A DNA stretch of 64,000 nucleotides from CBDHCC01 sp965219235. Its GTDB lineage: Bacteria; Pseudomonadota; Alphaproteobacteria; Sphingomonadales; Sphingomonadaceae. Below, in pieces: positions 33,995-42,459 of the stretch (its first letter is position 1; every line of letters begins with the position of its first letter). The position numbers and the translations under genes were made by a program. Location: positions 2,108,001-2,172,000 of the forward strand of contig OZ244721.1 of NCBI GenBank assembly GCA_965219235.1, in the 5' to 3' direction. The notes beneath the pieces are model-generated. The model worked only from the letters and a program-made list of their open reading frames with translations. It was not told the DNA's origin and ran no database searches.

Positions 33995-34557
33995 GCACCC
34001 CCACCCTCCACGTCCTCGCCCTGTCCGGCAGCCCGGCGCCCCGCTCCCGCACCGCGCGGCTGGCCGAGGGCGTGCTGGAGCGCATCCGGGCGGCCGGCCC
34101 GGTGACGACGCGGCACATCCGGCTGGCCGATCTCGACGGGGCGGCGCTCGCCGGATACCGGCTCGACCACCCGGACGTGGCGATGCTGCAGGAGGCGGTG
34201 GCGGCCGCGCACGGGGTCGTGATCGCCACGCCGATCTTCAAGGCGAGCTATTCGGGCCTGACCAAGATCGCGCTGGACGTGCTGCCGCAGTTCGCGCTGG
34301 CGGGCAAGGTCGCGCTGCCGCTGGGCACCGGGGGGACGACCGCGCACGTGCTGGCGCTCGACTACGCGTTGCGCCCCGTGCTCCAGTCGATGGCGGCGCG
34401 CCACGTCGTGCAGGCGCATTTCGTGCAGGAGGCGGAGATGGACGCGCCCGATCCCGGCGGCGACGCGCTGGCGCAGGCGGTCCGCAACTTCGTCCATTCG
34501 CTGACCGACCGGGCGGACGCGCGCTGGCTGGGGCATCCGAGGCCGGAGGTGGTCTGA
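33991..34557 (+). CDS. NADPH-dependent FMN reductase (SsuE/MsuE type)
   Basis: A 188-residue flavodoxin-fold reductase that supplies reduced FMN to monooxygenases. The phosphate loop is LALSGSPAPRSRTARL and the isoalloxazine contact segment is ATPIFKASYSGLTKIALD, nearly identical to SsuE. PLGTGGTTAHVLALDYALRPVL follows. No sulfonate-monooxygenase genes (ssuD) are adjacent, so its partner is elsewhere or different. It starts at GTG overlapping the previous stop. Confidence 0.9.
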   Translation: MSTPTLHVLALSGSPAPRSRTARLAEGVLERIRAAGPVTTRHIRLADLDGAALAGYRLDHPDVAMLQEAVAAAHGVVIATPIFKASYSGLTKIALDVLPQFALAGKVALPLGTGGTTAHVLALDYALRPVLQSMAARHVVQAHFVQEAEMDAPDPGGDALAQAVRNFVHSLTDRADARWLGHPRPEVV

Positions 34558-34561
34558 CCTG

Positions 34562-34685
34562 TTCCCCTCCCTTTCAGGGAGGGGCTAGGTGTGGGTGCGA
34601 GGCGAAGCCGAGCCGGCCCGGTGCGCCATACAGGCTCGCTGACGCTCGCCACCCACCCCCCGCCCCTCCCTGGAAGGGAGGGGAG
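34562..34685. repeat. Family A inverted-repeat element, copy 3
   Basis: TTCCCCTCCCTTTCAGGGAG at the left and CCCTCCCTGGAAGGGAGGGG at the right, with GGTGTGGGTGCGAGGCGAAG and CTCGCCACCCACCCCCCGCC inside. It sits directly after the FMN-reductase stop, 65 bases before alanine dehydrogenase. Confidence 0.85.
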
Positions 34686-34749
34686 AAGAAGGCTTGACGC
34701 CCCCCGCCAACCCTCCGAAGGCGCTGGCAAAAGGCTTCAGGAGACCCCC

Positions 34750-35865
34750 ATGCTCGTCGGCGTTCCGTCGGAGATCAAGACCCACGAATACCGCGTCGGC
34801 CTGACGCCGGGCGCGGTGCGCGAATATGTCGCGCACGGACACGCTGTGCTCGTCCAGACCCGCGCCGGCCACGGCATCGGCGCGCGCGACGAGGACTACC
34901 GCGCCGCCGGGGCGGAGATCGCGCCGGACGCGCCGACCATCTTCGACCGCGCCGACCTGGTGGTGAAGGTGAAGGAGCCGCAGCCCGAGGAGTGGGCGCT
35001 GCTGCGCGAGGGACAGATCCTGTTCACCTACCTCCACCTCGCCCCCGATCCCGAACAGGCGCGCGGGCTGCTCCTGTCCGGCGTCAGCGCCGTCGCCTAC
35101 GAGACGGTGACCGACGGGCGCGGCCACCTGCCGTTGCTCGCCCCGATGAGCGAGGTCGCCGGGCGGCTGTCGATCGAGGCGGCGGCGCAGGCCCAGCGCG
35201 CCTTCAACGGCGGGGCGGGGCTGCTGCTCGGCGGCGTGCCCGGCGTGCCGCCCGCGCGCGTGCTGGTGCTGGGCGGCGGCGTGGTCGGCGCCCAGGCCGC
35301 GCGCATGGCGGTCGGGCTGGGCGCCGAGGTCACGATCGTCGACCGCTCGATCCCGCGCCTGCGCGAACTGGACGACTATTTCTCCGGCCGCGTGCGCACG
35401 CGCTACTCGACGCTGGAGGCGATCGACCAGGAGATCGGCTGCGCCGACGCGGTGATCGGCGCGGTGCTGGTGCCCGGCGCCAGCGCGCCCAAGCTCGTCA
35501 CCCGCGCGATGCTGGGCCACATGAAGCCCGGCGCGGTGCTGGTCGACGTGGCGATCGACCAGGGCGGCTGCTTCGAGACCAGCCACCCCACCACCCATTC
35601 CGACCCGACCTACGAGGTCGACGGCATCACGCACTATTGCGTCGCCAACATGCCGGGCGCGGTGCCCCGGACCTCGAGCTACGCGCTCAACAACGCCACC
35701 CTGCCCTACGGCCTGGCGCTCGCCGACGGCGGGCTGGCGGCGCTGGCGGAGGACGAGGGGCTGATGGAGGGCCTCAACATCCATCGCGGCCACGTCACCA
35801 GCCGCCCGGTGGCCGAGAGCCTGGGGATGGACTACATCGCGCCGGAGGCCGCGCTGGCGGCGTGA
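34750..35865 (+). CDS. ald: Alanine dehydrogenase
   Basis: A 371-residue NAD-dependent enzyme interconverting alanine and pyruvate plus ammonia. MLVGVPSEIKTHEYRVGLTP is the family N-terminus. The pyruvate-site Lys is in LVVKVKEPQPEEW, the catalytic His in FTYLHLAPDPEQ and the catalytic Asp in VDVAIDQGGCFETS. The Rossmann loop is VLVLGGGVVGAQAARMA. AGGAGA lies six bases before the ATG. It stands as a single gene between repeats. Confidence 0.96.
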   Translation: MLVGVPSEIKTHEYRVGLTPGAVREYVAHGHAVLVQTRAGHGIGARDEDYRAAGAEIAPDAPTIFDRADLVVKVKEPQPEEWALLREGQILFTYLHLAPDPEQARGLLLSGVSAVAYETVTDGRGHLPLLAPMSEVAGRLSIEAAAQAQRAFNGGAGLLLGGVPGVPPARVLVLGGGVVGAQAARMAVGLGAEVTIVDRSIPRLRELDDYFSGRVRTRYSTLEAIDQEIGCADAVIGAVLVPGASAPKLVTRAMLGHMKPGAVLVDVAIDQGGCFETSHPTTHSDPTYEVDGITHYCVANMPGAVPRTSSYALNNATLPYGLALADGGLAALAEDEGLMEGLNIHRGHVTSRPVAESLGMDYIAPEAALAA

Positions 35866-35889
35866 GGGTGCTTGCCGTCCACTCGCACT

Positions 35890-35981
35890 CGTCATCCCCG
35901 CGCAGGCGGGGATCCAGGCTCCGATGGAGTGGTCCGACCCGACCTCTGGGAGCATGGATTCCCGCCTTCGCGGGAATGACG
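35890..35981. repeat. Family E inverted repeat (GTCATCCCCGCG)
   Basis: CGTCATCCCCGCGCAGGCGG at the left end and CCGCCTTCGCGGGAATGACG at the right end are inverted repeats with ATCCA/TGGAT inside. This GTCATCCCGCGAAGGCGGGAAT-type palindrome is common in many proteobacteria. It lies between ald and gcdH. Confidence 0.82.
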
Positions 35982-36015
35982 CTATAAGGGGGTGAACGGC
36001 GGGAGGCACGGCACC

Positions 36016-37224
36016 ATGGCACGCGACGACGAGGGCAAACGGGGCGGGATGGCGCGCTTCGACTGGGCGGACCCGTTCTTCATCGAGTCGGAGCTGACCG
36101 ACGACGAGCGCATGATCCGCGACACCGCGCGCGCCTACGCCCAGGACAAGCTGGCGCCCCGCGTCGCCCACGCCTTCGCCAACGAGCATCACGAGCCGGA
36201 GATCTTCCGGGAGATGGGGGCGGCCGGCCTGCTCGGCCCCACCGTCGCGGAGGAGTATGGCGGGGTCGGCGCGGGCTATGTCGCCTACGGCCTGATCGCG
36301 CGCGAGGTGGAGCGGGTCGACAGCGGCTATCGCTCGATGATGAGCGTGCAGTCCTCGCTCGTCATGTTCCCGATCGAGGCGTTCGGGTCGGAGGAGCAGA
36401 AGCGGCGCTACCTGCCCAGGCTCGCGACCGGCGAGTACGTCGGCTGTTTCGGCCTGACCGAACCCGACGCCGGCTCCGATCCCGGCGGGATGCTGACGAC
36501 CGCCAGGAAGACGGCCGACGGCTACGTGCTCAACGGGTCCAAGACCTGGATCTCCAACTCCCCCATCGCCGACATATTCGTGGTGTGGGCGAAGTCGGAG
36601 GCGCATGGCGGCAAGATCAGGGGCTTCGTGCTCGACAAGGGCACCCAGGGGCTCTCCGCTCCCAAGATCGAGGGCAAGCTGTCCCTGCGCGCGTCGATCA
36701 CCGGCATGATCATGATGGACGATGTGGCGGTGGGCGAGGACGCCATCCTGCCCCATGTCGAGGGGCTGAAGGGTCCGTTCGGCTGCCTCAACCGCGCCCG
36801 CTACGGCATCAGCTGGGGGTCGATGGGAGCGGCCGAGTTCTGCTTCCACGCCGCGCGCCGGTACGGGCTCGACCGCAGGCAGTTCGGCCGGCCGCTGGCC
36901 GCGACGCAGCTCTACCAGAAGAAGCTCGCCGACATGGAGACCGAGATCGCGCTGGGCCTGCAGGCGTCCCTGCGGGTCGGCCGGCTGATGGACGAGGGCC
37001 GGTTCGCGCCCGAGATGATCAGCCTCATCAAGCGCAACAACGTCGGCAAGGCGCTCGACATCGCGAGGGCCGCCCGCGACATGCACGGCGGCAACGGCAT
37101 CACCCACGAATACGGCGTCATGCGCCACATGATGAACCTGGAGACGGTCAACACCTACGAGGGCGCGCACGACGTCCACGCGCTGATCCTGGGCCGCGCG
37201 ATCACGGGGATCGCGGCGTTCTGA
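36016..37224 (+). CDS. gcdH: Glutaryl-CoA dehydrogenase
   Basis: A 402-residue flavoenzyme that oxidises and decarboxylates glutaryl-CoA to crotonyl-CoA in lysine, hydroxylysine and tryptophan degradation. GLTEPDAGSDPGGM, KTWISNSPIADIFVVWAK and KLSLRASITGMIMMDDV closely follow mammalian GCDH. The catalytic Glu is in LETVNTYEGAHDVHALILGR at the C-terminus. GGGAGG lies nine bases before the ATG at 36016; a second ATG at 36049 (MARFDWADPFF) is possible. It pairs with the CoA-transferase just downstream. Confidence 0.95.
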   Translation: MARDDEGKRGGMARFDWADPFFIESELTDDERMIRDTARAYAQDKLAPRVAHAFANEHHEPEIFREMGAAGLLGPTVAEEYGGVGAGYVAYGLIAREVERVDSGYRSMMSVQSSLVMFPIEAFGSEEQKRRYLPRLATGEYVGCFGLTEPDAGSDPGGMLTTARKTADGYVLNGSKTWISNSPIADIFVVWAKSEAHGGKIRGFVLDKGTQGLSAPKIEGKLSLRASITGMIMMDDVAVGEDAILPHVEGLKGPFGCLNRARYGISWGSMGAAEFCFHAARRYGLDRRQFGRPLAATQLYQKKLADMETEIALGLQASLRVGRLMDEGRFAPEMISLIKRNNVGKALDIARAARDMHGGNGITHEYGVMRHMMNLETVNTYEGAHDVHALILGRAITGIAAF

Positions 37225-37238
37225 GGAGGGCGGGACGC

Positions 37239-37381
37239 CTCCCCTCCCTGCAAGGGAGGGGCTGGGGGTGGGTGCGAGCGCGTCAGCGCGAGCTGCTGAA
37301 GGCGGGCACGCACGCCCGACCTCGCAGGCTTGGCTTCGCCGTCGCCACCCACCCCCAGCCCCTCCCTTGCAGGGAGGGGAG
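37239..37381. repeat. Family A inverted-repeat element, copy 4
   Basis: CTCCCCTCCCTGCAAGGGAG begins at 37239 and CCCTCCCTTGCAGGGAGGGG ends with AG at 37381. It separates gcdH from the CoA-transferase gene. Its last ten bases (GGGAGGGGAG) form the only Shine-Dalgarno sequence of the next gene. Confidence 0.88.
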
Positions 37382-37390
37382 TCGTTGGTG
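37372..37390 (+). promoter_or_regulatory. Ribosome binding site donated by a family A repeat
   Basis: GGGAGGGGAG (37372-37381) is the end of the repeat element. It lies six bases before the GTG at 37388 that starts the CoA-transferase. It decides the start, since no ATG exists nearby. The same arrangement with the same six-base spacing recurs at glpD. Confidence 0.75.
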
Positions 37391-38509
37391 ACTCCACCCC
37401 TCGCCGGCCTGAAGGTCGTGGAACTCGCCCGCATCCTGGCCGGGCCGTGGGCGGGGCAGCTGCTGGGCGACCTGGGCGCGGAGGTCGTCAAGGTGGAGAG
37501 CCCGGCGGGCGACGACACGCGCAAGTGGGGGCCGCCCTTCATCGCCAACCCGGACGGCAGCGAGGACGCCGCCTACTTCCACGCCGCCAACCGGAACAAG
37601 CGCTCGGTCGTGGCCGATTTCGGCACGCCGGAGGGCCGCGCCACCGTGCGCGCGCTGGCGGCGGGCGCGGACGCGCTGATCGAGAACTTCAAGCTCGGCG
37701 GGCTGGCCGCCTTCGGCCTGTCGCCCGACGAGCTGCGCCAGCTCAACCCGCGCCTGGTCACCTGCTCGATCACCGGCTTCGGGCAGACGGGCGAGTGGGC
37801 CGCGCGGCCGGGCTACGACTTCGTGGTCCAGGGGCTGTCGGGCATCATGGACCTGACCGGCGAGCCCGACGGCCCGCCGCAGAAGATCGGCGTGGCGCTC
37901 GCCGACATCGTCACCGGCCTCTACGCCACCATCGCCATCCAGGCGGCGCTGCGCCAGCGCGAGGCGACGGGGCGCGGCCAGCACATCGACCTGAGCCTGA
38001 TGGACTGCATGACGGGCGTGCTGGCGAACCAGGCGCTCAACACGCTGGCCGGCGCGCCCGCGACCCGGATGGGCAACCAACACCCCAACATCGCGCCCTA
38101 CTCCACCTTTCCGGTGAGCGACGGCTGGGTCATCCTGGCGGTGGGCAACGACCGGCAGTTCGCGCGGCTGTGCGAGGTGCTGGACCTGGCGCTGGCCGCC
38201 GACCCGCGCTTCGCCGCCAACCCCGCGCGCGTTGAGAACCGCGCCGCGCTGACGGCCGCGCTGGAGGCCGCGACCCGCCGCTGGACCCGCGACGACCTGC
38301 TGGCCGCGTGCGGGGCGGCGGGGGTGCCGGCCGGCCCCATCCACAGCGTCGCCGAGGCGCTCGCCCTGCCGCAGGTCGCCGGGCGCGGGCTGGTGCTGTC
38401 GATGCCGCGCGAGGGCGCCCCGCCCGCGCCCGGGATCGCCACGCCGATCCGCTTCTCCGACGCCGCGCTCGCCGACCCCCGCCCCGCGCCGCCGCTGGGC
38501 GGGGGCTAA
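37388..38509 (+). CDS. Family III (CaiB/BaiF) CoA-transferase, probably glutarate-specific
   Basis: A 373-residue CoA-transferase. PLAGLKVVELARILAGPWAGQLLGDLGAEVVKVE is the family start, and the catalytic Asp is in DLSLMDCMTGVLANQ (Asp206 from this GTG). HPNIAPYSTFPVSDGWVILAVGND is another hallmark. Next to gcdH, family III enzymes typically activate glutarate with succinyl-CoA, so together they would convert glutarate to crotonyl-CoA; that specificity is inference. The start is GTG with the Shine-Dalgarno from the preceding repeat. Confidence 0.88.
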   Translation: MTPPLAGLKVVELARILAGPWAGQLLGDLGAEVVKVESPAGDDTRKWGPPFIANPDGSEDAAYFHAANRNKRSVVADFGTPEGRATVRALAAGADALIENFKLGGLAAFGLSPDELRQLNPRLVTCSITGFGQTGEWAARPGYDFVVQGLSGIMDLTGEPDGPPQKIGVALADIVTGLYATIAIQAALRQREATGRGQHIDLSLMDCMTGVLANQALNTLAGAPATRMGNQHPNIAPYSTFPVSDGWVILAVGNDRQFARLCEVLDLALAADPRFAANPARVENRAALTAALEAATRRWTRDDLLAACGAAGVPAGPIHSVAEALALPQVAGRGLVLSMPREGAPPAPGIATPIRFSDAALADPRPAPPLGGG

Positions 38510-38523
38510 GGGGGCGGGAGGCC

Positions 38524-38638
38524 GCCCTCCCCTCCCGTTCAGGGGATCGTCGCAAAAATGGCCGCCACCGTCGTCGTCATCCCCGCGAAGGCGGGGATGA
38601 CGATGTCGAATCGCAACGGTCCCCTGAAGGGGAGGGGC
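38524..38638. repeat. Composite nested repeat (family E palindrome inside a CCCCTCCCC element)
   Basis: Outer arms CTCCCCTCCCGTTCAGGGGA (ending 38546) and TCCCCTGAAGGGGAGGGGC (38620-38638) are inverted. Between them is a complete 28-base palindrome, CGTCATCCCCGCGAAGGCGG plus GGATGACG (38575-38602), the family E core. One mobile-looking element thus appears to have landed in another. Confidence 0.75.
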
Positions 38639-38736
38639 TTCCAATTGGCTTCGGACCACTCGGCCAGCGAAGCCAATCTCACAGGCCCACCCGCCCTACG
38701 TTAGGGAATGCGGCCGCCGCGTGGTATGGTGACGCC

Positions 38737-39072
38737 ATGGCGCATCCGCTCTCCATCACGCTGCCCCACTCGCTGGGCAAGGAGGAGGCGACGCGGCGGA
38801 TGCGCGACCGCATCGGCGAGCTGCCCGGCCACATCCCCGGCGGCATCGCGGCCGTCGAGCACCGCTGGACCGCGCCCGACCGGCTGGCGCTCGACGTGGC
38901 GGCGCTCGGCGCGCAGGTGTCCACCATCGCGGAGGTCAGCGACACCGCCGTCGACCTGCACATCGCCCTGCCGCCGCTGCTCCAGCCCTTCCGCGCCGCG
39001 ATCGAGATGGCGGTGAAGGCGCGCGGCGGACGGCTGCTGATCGGCGACGGCTCGCCGAAGCGACCGGCGTGA
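38737..39072 (+). CDS. Polyhydroxyalkanoic acid system family protein
   Basis: A 111-residue protein matching the small PHA-system/PHA_gran_rgn family. It starts MAHPLSITLPHSLGKEEATRRMRDRIGEL. A basic helical N-terminus precedes an antiparallel beta pattern (LALDVAALGAQVSTIAEVSDTAVDLHIALPPLLQPF) and an LLIGDGSPKRPA-type end. The family is linked to PHA granule biology by genomic context elsewhere; no PHA genes are adjacent here. The start is the ATG after GTGACGCC. Confidence 0.8.
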   Translation: MAHPLSITLPHSLGKEEATRRMRDRIGELPGHIPGGIAAVEHRWTAPDRLALDVAALGAQVSTIAEVSDTAVDLHIALPPLLQPFRAAIEMAVKARGGRLLIGDGSPKRPA

Positions 39073-39223
39073 GCGAGCAGCCCTATCTGCATCGCGGCTG
39101 AACGGCGGCGGACAAACGTTCCGGCCTTGCTTCACTTTAATGGCGAGCCGCCGACACCGCTCTAAGGCTCGCCTTCCCCGTCCGGTTCCCGCCGGTCTCC
39201 CGGCTCCCACGATCGGAACCCGC

Positions 39224-39958
39224 ATGGTCGACAGCTGCTTCGTCGAACGGCTCCAGCACTATCTGCCGCTCACCGCCGCGGAGAAGGAATCCCTCGCGGC
39301 GCTTGAACTGTCGCCCGAACCCCTGGGCTCCGGCGCCGTGCTGTTCGAGGAGGAGGAGTCCTGCGACATGGTGGCGCTGGTGCGCACCGGCTGGCTGACC
39401 AGCTCCGAGCTGCTCGCCGACGGGCAGCGCCAGATCGTGCGCGTCCACCTGGCCGGCGACATGGCGGGCCTCAGCAACCTCGCCTTCCCGCGCGGCGTCT
39501 TCCGGGTCGTCGCGCACGCGCCGTCCGAGGTCTGCCGCCTGCCCCGCCGGGCGTTGGCGACGCTGTTCGACGAGCATCCCCGGCTGGCGGCGCTGTTCTT
39601 CGCCATGGGCATGGCCGAGATGGTCGAACTCGCCGACCGGATGAAGGCGATCGGGCGCACCAGCGGCAAGGCGCGGCTGGCGCAGTTCTTCCTCTCCGTG
39701 CTCAGCCGCCACCGGATCGTGGGCGACGCGCTCGGCGTCACGATGACCATGCCGCTGACCCAGACGGAACTCGCCGATGCGGTCGGGCTCACCAACATCC
39801 ACGTCAACCGCCTGCTGCGCGAGCTGGTCCAGGAGGGGCTGATCCGCCGCGAGCGCGGCTCGGTCACCGTGCTCCGGGAGGCGGAGATGGGCGCCCTGGC
39901 GCAGTTCACCGACCGCTTCCGCGCGCTCGACACCAGCTGGTTCCCCGCCGCCGCCTGA
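39224..39958 (+). CDS. Crp/Fnr family transcriptional regulator
   Basis: A 244-residue regulator. A cNMP-binding-type beta roll (about 20-130) contains EEEESCDMVALVRTGWLTSS and GDMAGLSNLAFPRG. A long dimer helix and a winged HTH follow (about 160-230, LTQTELADAVGLTNIHVNRLLRELVQEGLIRRERG), with the recognition helix typical of the family. The four N-terminal cysteines of oxygen-sensing FNR are absent, so it is not a classic Fe-S FNR. The signal is unknown. It reads away from the divergent-end DUF202 gene. Confidence 0.9.
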   Translation: MVDSCFVERLQHYLPLTAAEKESLAALELSPEPLGSGAVLFEEEESCDMVALVRTGWLTSSELLADGQRQIVRVHLAGDMAGLSNLAFPRGVFRVVAHAPSEVCRLPRRALATLFDEHPRLAALFFAMGMAEMVELADRMKAIGRTSGKARLAQFFLSVLSRHRIVGDALGVTMTMPLTQTELADAVGLTNIHVNRLLRELVQEGLIRRERGSVTVLREAEMGALAQFTDRFRALDTSWFPAAA

Positions 39959-39965
39959 GCGCCGC

Positions 39966-40403
39966 TCAGACCAGGAACCAGATCGCCACGATCAGGGCCG
40001 CGCCGCCGGCGACCACCGCCCACAGCATCGTGCCGTAGCTGCGGGTCCCGTGCGCCTGGACGGTGTGGCTGCTGAGCGTGGACAGCGTCCGGCACGCCTT
40101 GGCGCGCGCCTGCCACTGGATGTGGATGCCGAGCAGGACGAAGGCGGTGGCGATCGCGCGCGCCACCCACTCCGGCTCCACCTTCCCGAACAGCGCGTTG
40201 AAGCCCAGCCCGAGGCCCAGCGAGGCGAAGGCGGTGCGCGTCCAGCCGGCGTAGGTGCGCTCGTTGGCCAGCACGGTCCGGTCCTCGGCCAGGTCGGTGC
40301 GGTCCTTGGCGAGGTCCTCGGACGAGGGATCGTCCTCGCGCTCGCCGCGCAGTCGGGGGTCCGTTATGGCGGGTGATCCTGTGTGGGAGGGGAGTCGGTC
40401 CAT
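39966..40403 (-). CDS. DUF202 (YidH-like) membrane protein
   Basis: A 145-residue protein. An acidic N-terminal part leads into three seven-residue units DLAKDRT-DLAEDRT-VLANERT, the last being the DUF202 hallmark (LANERTYAGWTRTAFASLGLGL). Three membrane helices follow (about 57-75, 82-98 and 122-142). Members are inner-membrane proteins of unknown function. The start is the ATG at 40403; the frame upstream is repeat sequence. It converges on the Crp/Fnr gene with only seven bases between stops. Confidence 0.85.
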   Translation of the reverse strand: MDRLPSHTGSPAITDPRLRGEREDDPSSEDLAKDRTDLAEDRTVLANERTYAGWTRTAFASLGLGLGFNALFGKVEPEWVARAIATAFVLLGIHIQWQARAKACRTLSTLSSHTVQAHGTRSYGTMLWAVVAGGAALIVAIWFLV

Positions 40404-41013
40404 AGCAGGACGACGTCCCGTCGTCATCGCGAGGAGCGAAGCGACGCGGCGATCCAGGACGCGCGCGGGGATCGCTTCGCTGCGCTCGGGACGACGCAGG
40501 CCAAGCGAACACACGCCGCGCGGCGCGGCCCGCGAACCCTGCAGGGCCGATCCACCCGCGTCTCCTTCCCCGCTCGTCCTGAGCTTGTCGAAGGACGTTG
40601 AAAGGGCTTCCATCTGCCGACAACGGAGTGGCGGCAGGAAACGTCCTTCGACAGGCTCAGGACGGGCGGGGAAGGAGGTGGAGAGCCGCCGTTCCGCTTC
40701 TGTTGTGCCCTCGCCCCCCTCCCGTTCGTCCTGAGCTTGTCGAAGGACGTACCAACGGCTCAGCCGCGGCGACCGCCGGAAGCGCCCTGCCCAACGCCTC
40801 CTTCGGCCGCCGCCTGTGGCGGCCGCTCAGGACAAGCTTCGACAGGCTCAGGACGAGCGGGGAATCAAAACTCCACCCCTCCACCACCCTGCGAGCGGTC
40901 CCCCTCCCCGAGCAAGCTCGGCGAGGGGCTCGACGACGCCGCCGCTCCGCCCGCTTCCCCACTCCCCAAAGCCCCTCGCCAACCCGCCACACTCCCTCTA
41001 ACAGGCGCACGCC
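40404..41013. repeat. 610-bp gene-free region filled with family D and C repeats
   Basis: A family D inverted repeat spans 40421-40496 (CGTCATCGCGAGGAGCGAAG to GCTGCGCTCGGGACGACG). Family C copies follow at about 40568, 40641, 40723 and 40834, in alternating orientation, one with CTTGTCGAAGG in place of CCTGTCGAAGG. From 40905 on, CCCCGAGCAAGCTCGGCGAGG forms a separate hairpin. No protein-like frame is visible; promoter sequence for zwf must lie here. Confidence 0.85.
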
Positions 41014-42459
41014 ATGACCGAGCCCGCGCGCACCCTGATCCTGTTCGGCGCCACCGGCGACCTCGCCCGGCGGATGCTGCTGCCGTCGCTCTACAACCTC
41101 GACGCCGACGGGCTGCTGGCGGCCGGCGTCCGCATCATCGGCACCGCGCGATCCGAGCTCACGGACGACGACTTCCGCGCGATGGCGCGCGAGGCGCTCG
41201 CCGAGCGGCTGGACGACGGGCGGCTGACGGAGGCGGCGCTGGCCCGTTTCGCGGCGCGGCTGTCCTATGTCGCGCTCGACGCCACCACGCCGGAGGGTTT
41301 CGACCGGCTGGCCGAGGCCGTCGGCCAGCCGCCCGGCGACATCGCCATCTTCCTGTCCACCGCGCCCTTCCTGTTCGAACCCACCATCGCCGGCCTGCGC
41401 TCGGCCGGACTGACCGGCGAGGGCACGCGGATCGGGCTGGAGAAGCCGCTCGGCCAGGACCTCGAATCCAGCCGCCACATCAACGACGCGGTCGCCGCCG
41501 CCTTCCCGGAGGAACGCATCTTCCGGATCGACCATTATCTGGGCAAGGAGACGGTGCAGAACCTGCTCGCCCTGCGCTTCGCCAACGTGCTGTTCGAGCC
41601 CTTGTGGAACGCCGCCCACATCGCGCACGTCCAGATCACGGTCAGCGAGACGGTCGGGCTGGAGGGGCGCGCGGGTTTCTACGACGACACGGGCGCGCTC
41701 AGGGACATGGTGCAGAACCACATGCTCCAGCTCCTGAGCCTGATCGCGATGGAGCCGCCCGCCACCTACGACGCCACCGCGATCCGCGACGAGAAGGTCA
41801 AGGTGCTGCGCTCGCTGCGCCCGATCGCGGCGGCCGACGTCAAGACGCACACGGTCATCGGCCAGTACCGGGCCGGCGCGGTCGGCGGCGAGGCGGTTCC
41901 GGGCTATGCCGACGAACTCGACAGGCCGTCGACCACCGAGACCTTCGTGGCCGTCAAGGCGCACGTCGACAACTGGCGCTGGGCGGGCGTGCCCTTCTAC
42001 CTGCGCACCGGCAAGCGGCTGCCGACCCGCCAGTCGGAGATCGCGATCCGCTTCAAGGCGCTGCCGCATTCGATCTTCACCAACGTGGACCCCAACGACC
42101 TGGTCATCCGCCTGCAGCCGGAGGAGTACATCCGCCTGCTGGTGATGGCCAAGCGGCCGGGGCTGGACCGCGAGGGCGTGCGCCTGCAGGAGGTGCCGCT
42201 CGACCTGTCGCTGACCCACGCCTTCGCGGGCGTGCGCCGCCGGATCGCCTACGAGCGCCTGCTCCTCGACCTGATCGAGGGCGAGCAGACGCTGTTCGTG
42301 CGGCGCGACGAGCAGGAGGCGGCGTGGGCCTGGATCGACGGCATCCGCGCCGGCTGGGCGGAGACGGGGATGGCGCCGGCGCCCTATGGTGCGGGCAATT
42401 GGGGGCCGAGCGCGGCGATCGCGCTGGCCGAGAGGGACGGAGTGAGCTGGCATGACTGA
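41014..42459 (+). CDS. zwf: Glucose-6-phosphate 1-dehydrogenase
   Basis: A 481-residue NADP-linked enzyme, the first step from glucose-6-phosphate toward the Entner-Doudoroff pathway. The dinucleotide loop is LILFGATGDLARRMLLPSLYNL. The active-site motif is IFRIDHYLGKETVQNLLALRFAN, with Lys and His. GVPFYLRTGKRLPTR and an AWAWIDGIRAGW end are typical. It overlaps pgl by eight bases. Confidence 0.97.
   Translation: MTEPARTLILFGATGDLARRMLLPSLYNLDADGLLAAGVRIIGTARSELTDDDFRAMAREALAERLDDGRLTEAALARFAARLSYVALDATTPEGFDRLAEAVGQPPGDIAIFLSTAPFLFEPTIAGLRSAGLTGEGTRIGLEKPLGQDLESSRHINDAVAAAFPEERIFRIDHYLGKETVQNLLALRFANVLFEPLWNAAHIAHVQITVSETVGLEGRAGFYDDTGALRDMVQNHMLQLLSLIAMEPPATYDATAIRDEKVKVLRSLRPIAAADVKTHTVIGQYRAGAVGGEAVPGYADELDRPSTTETFVAVKAHVDNWRWAGVPFYLRTGKRLPTRQSEIAIRFKALPHSIFTNVDPNDLVIRLQPEEYIRLLVMAKRPGLDREGVRLQEVPLDLSLTHAFAGVRRRIAYERLLLDLIEGEQTLFVRRDEQEAAWAWIDGIRAGWAETGMAPAPYGAGNWGPSAAIALAERDGVSWHD

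Noticed and set aside
34585..37548. A minus-strand open frame of 987 codons opposite alanine dehydrogenase and gcdH
   Set aside because: It is a mirror frame of two well-recognised genes and crosses two repeat elements. The product is low-complexity.
39073..39223. FNR or CRP operator before the Crp/Fnr-type gene
   Set aside because: No TTGAT-N4-ATCAA or TGTGA-N6-TCACA palindrome is visible in this gap.
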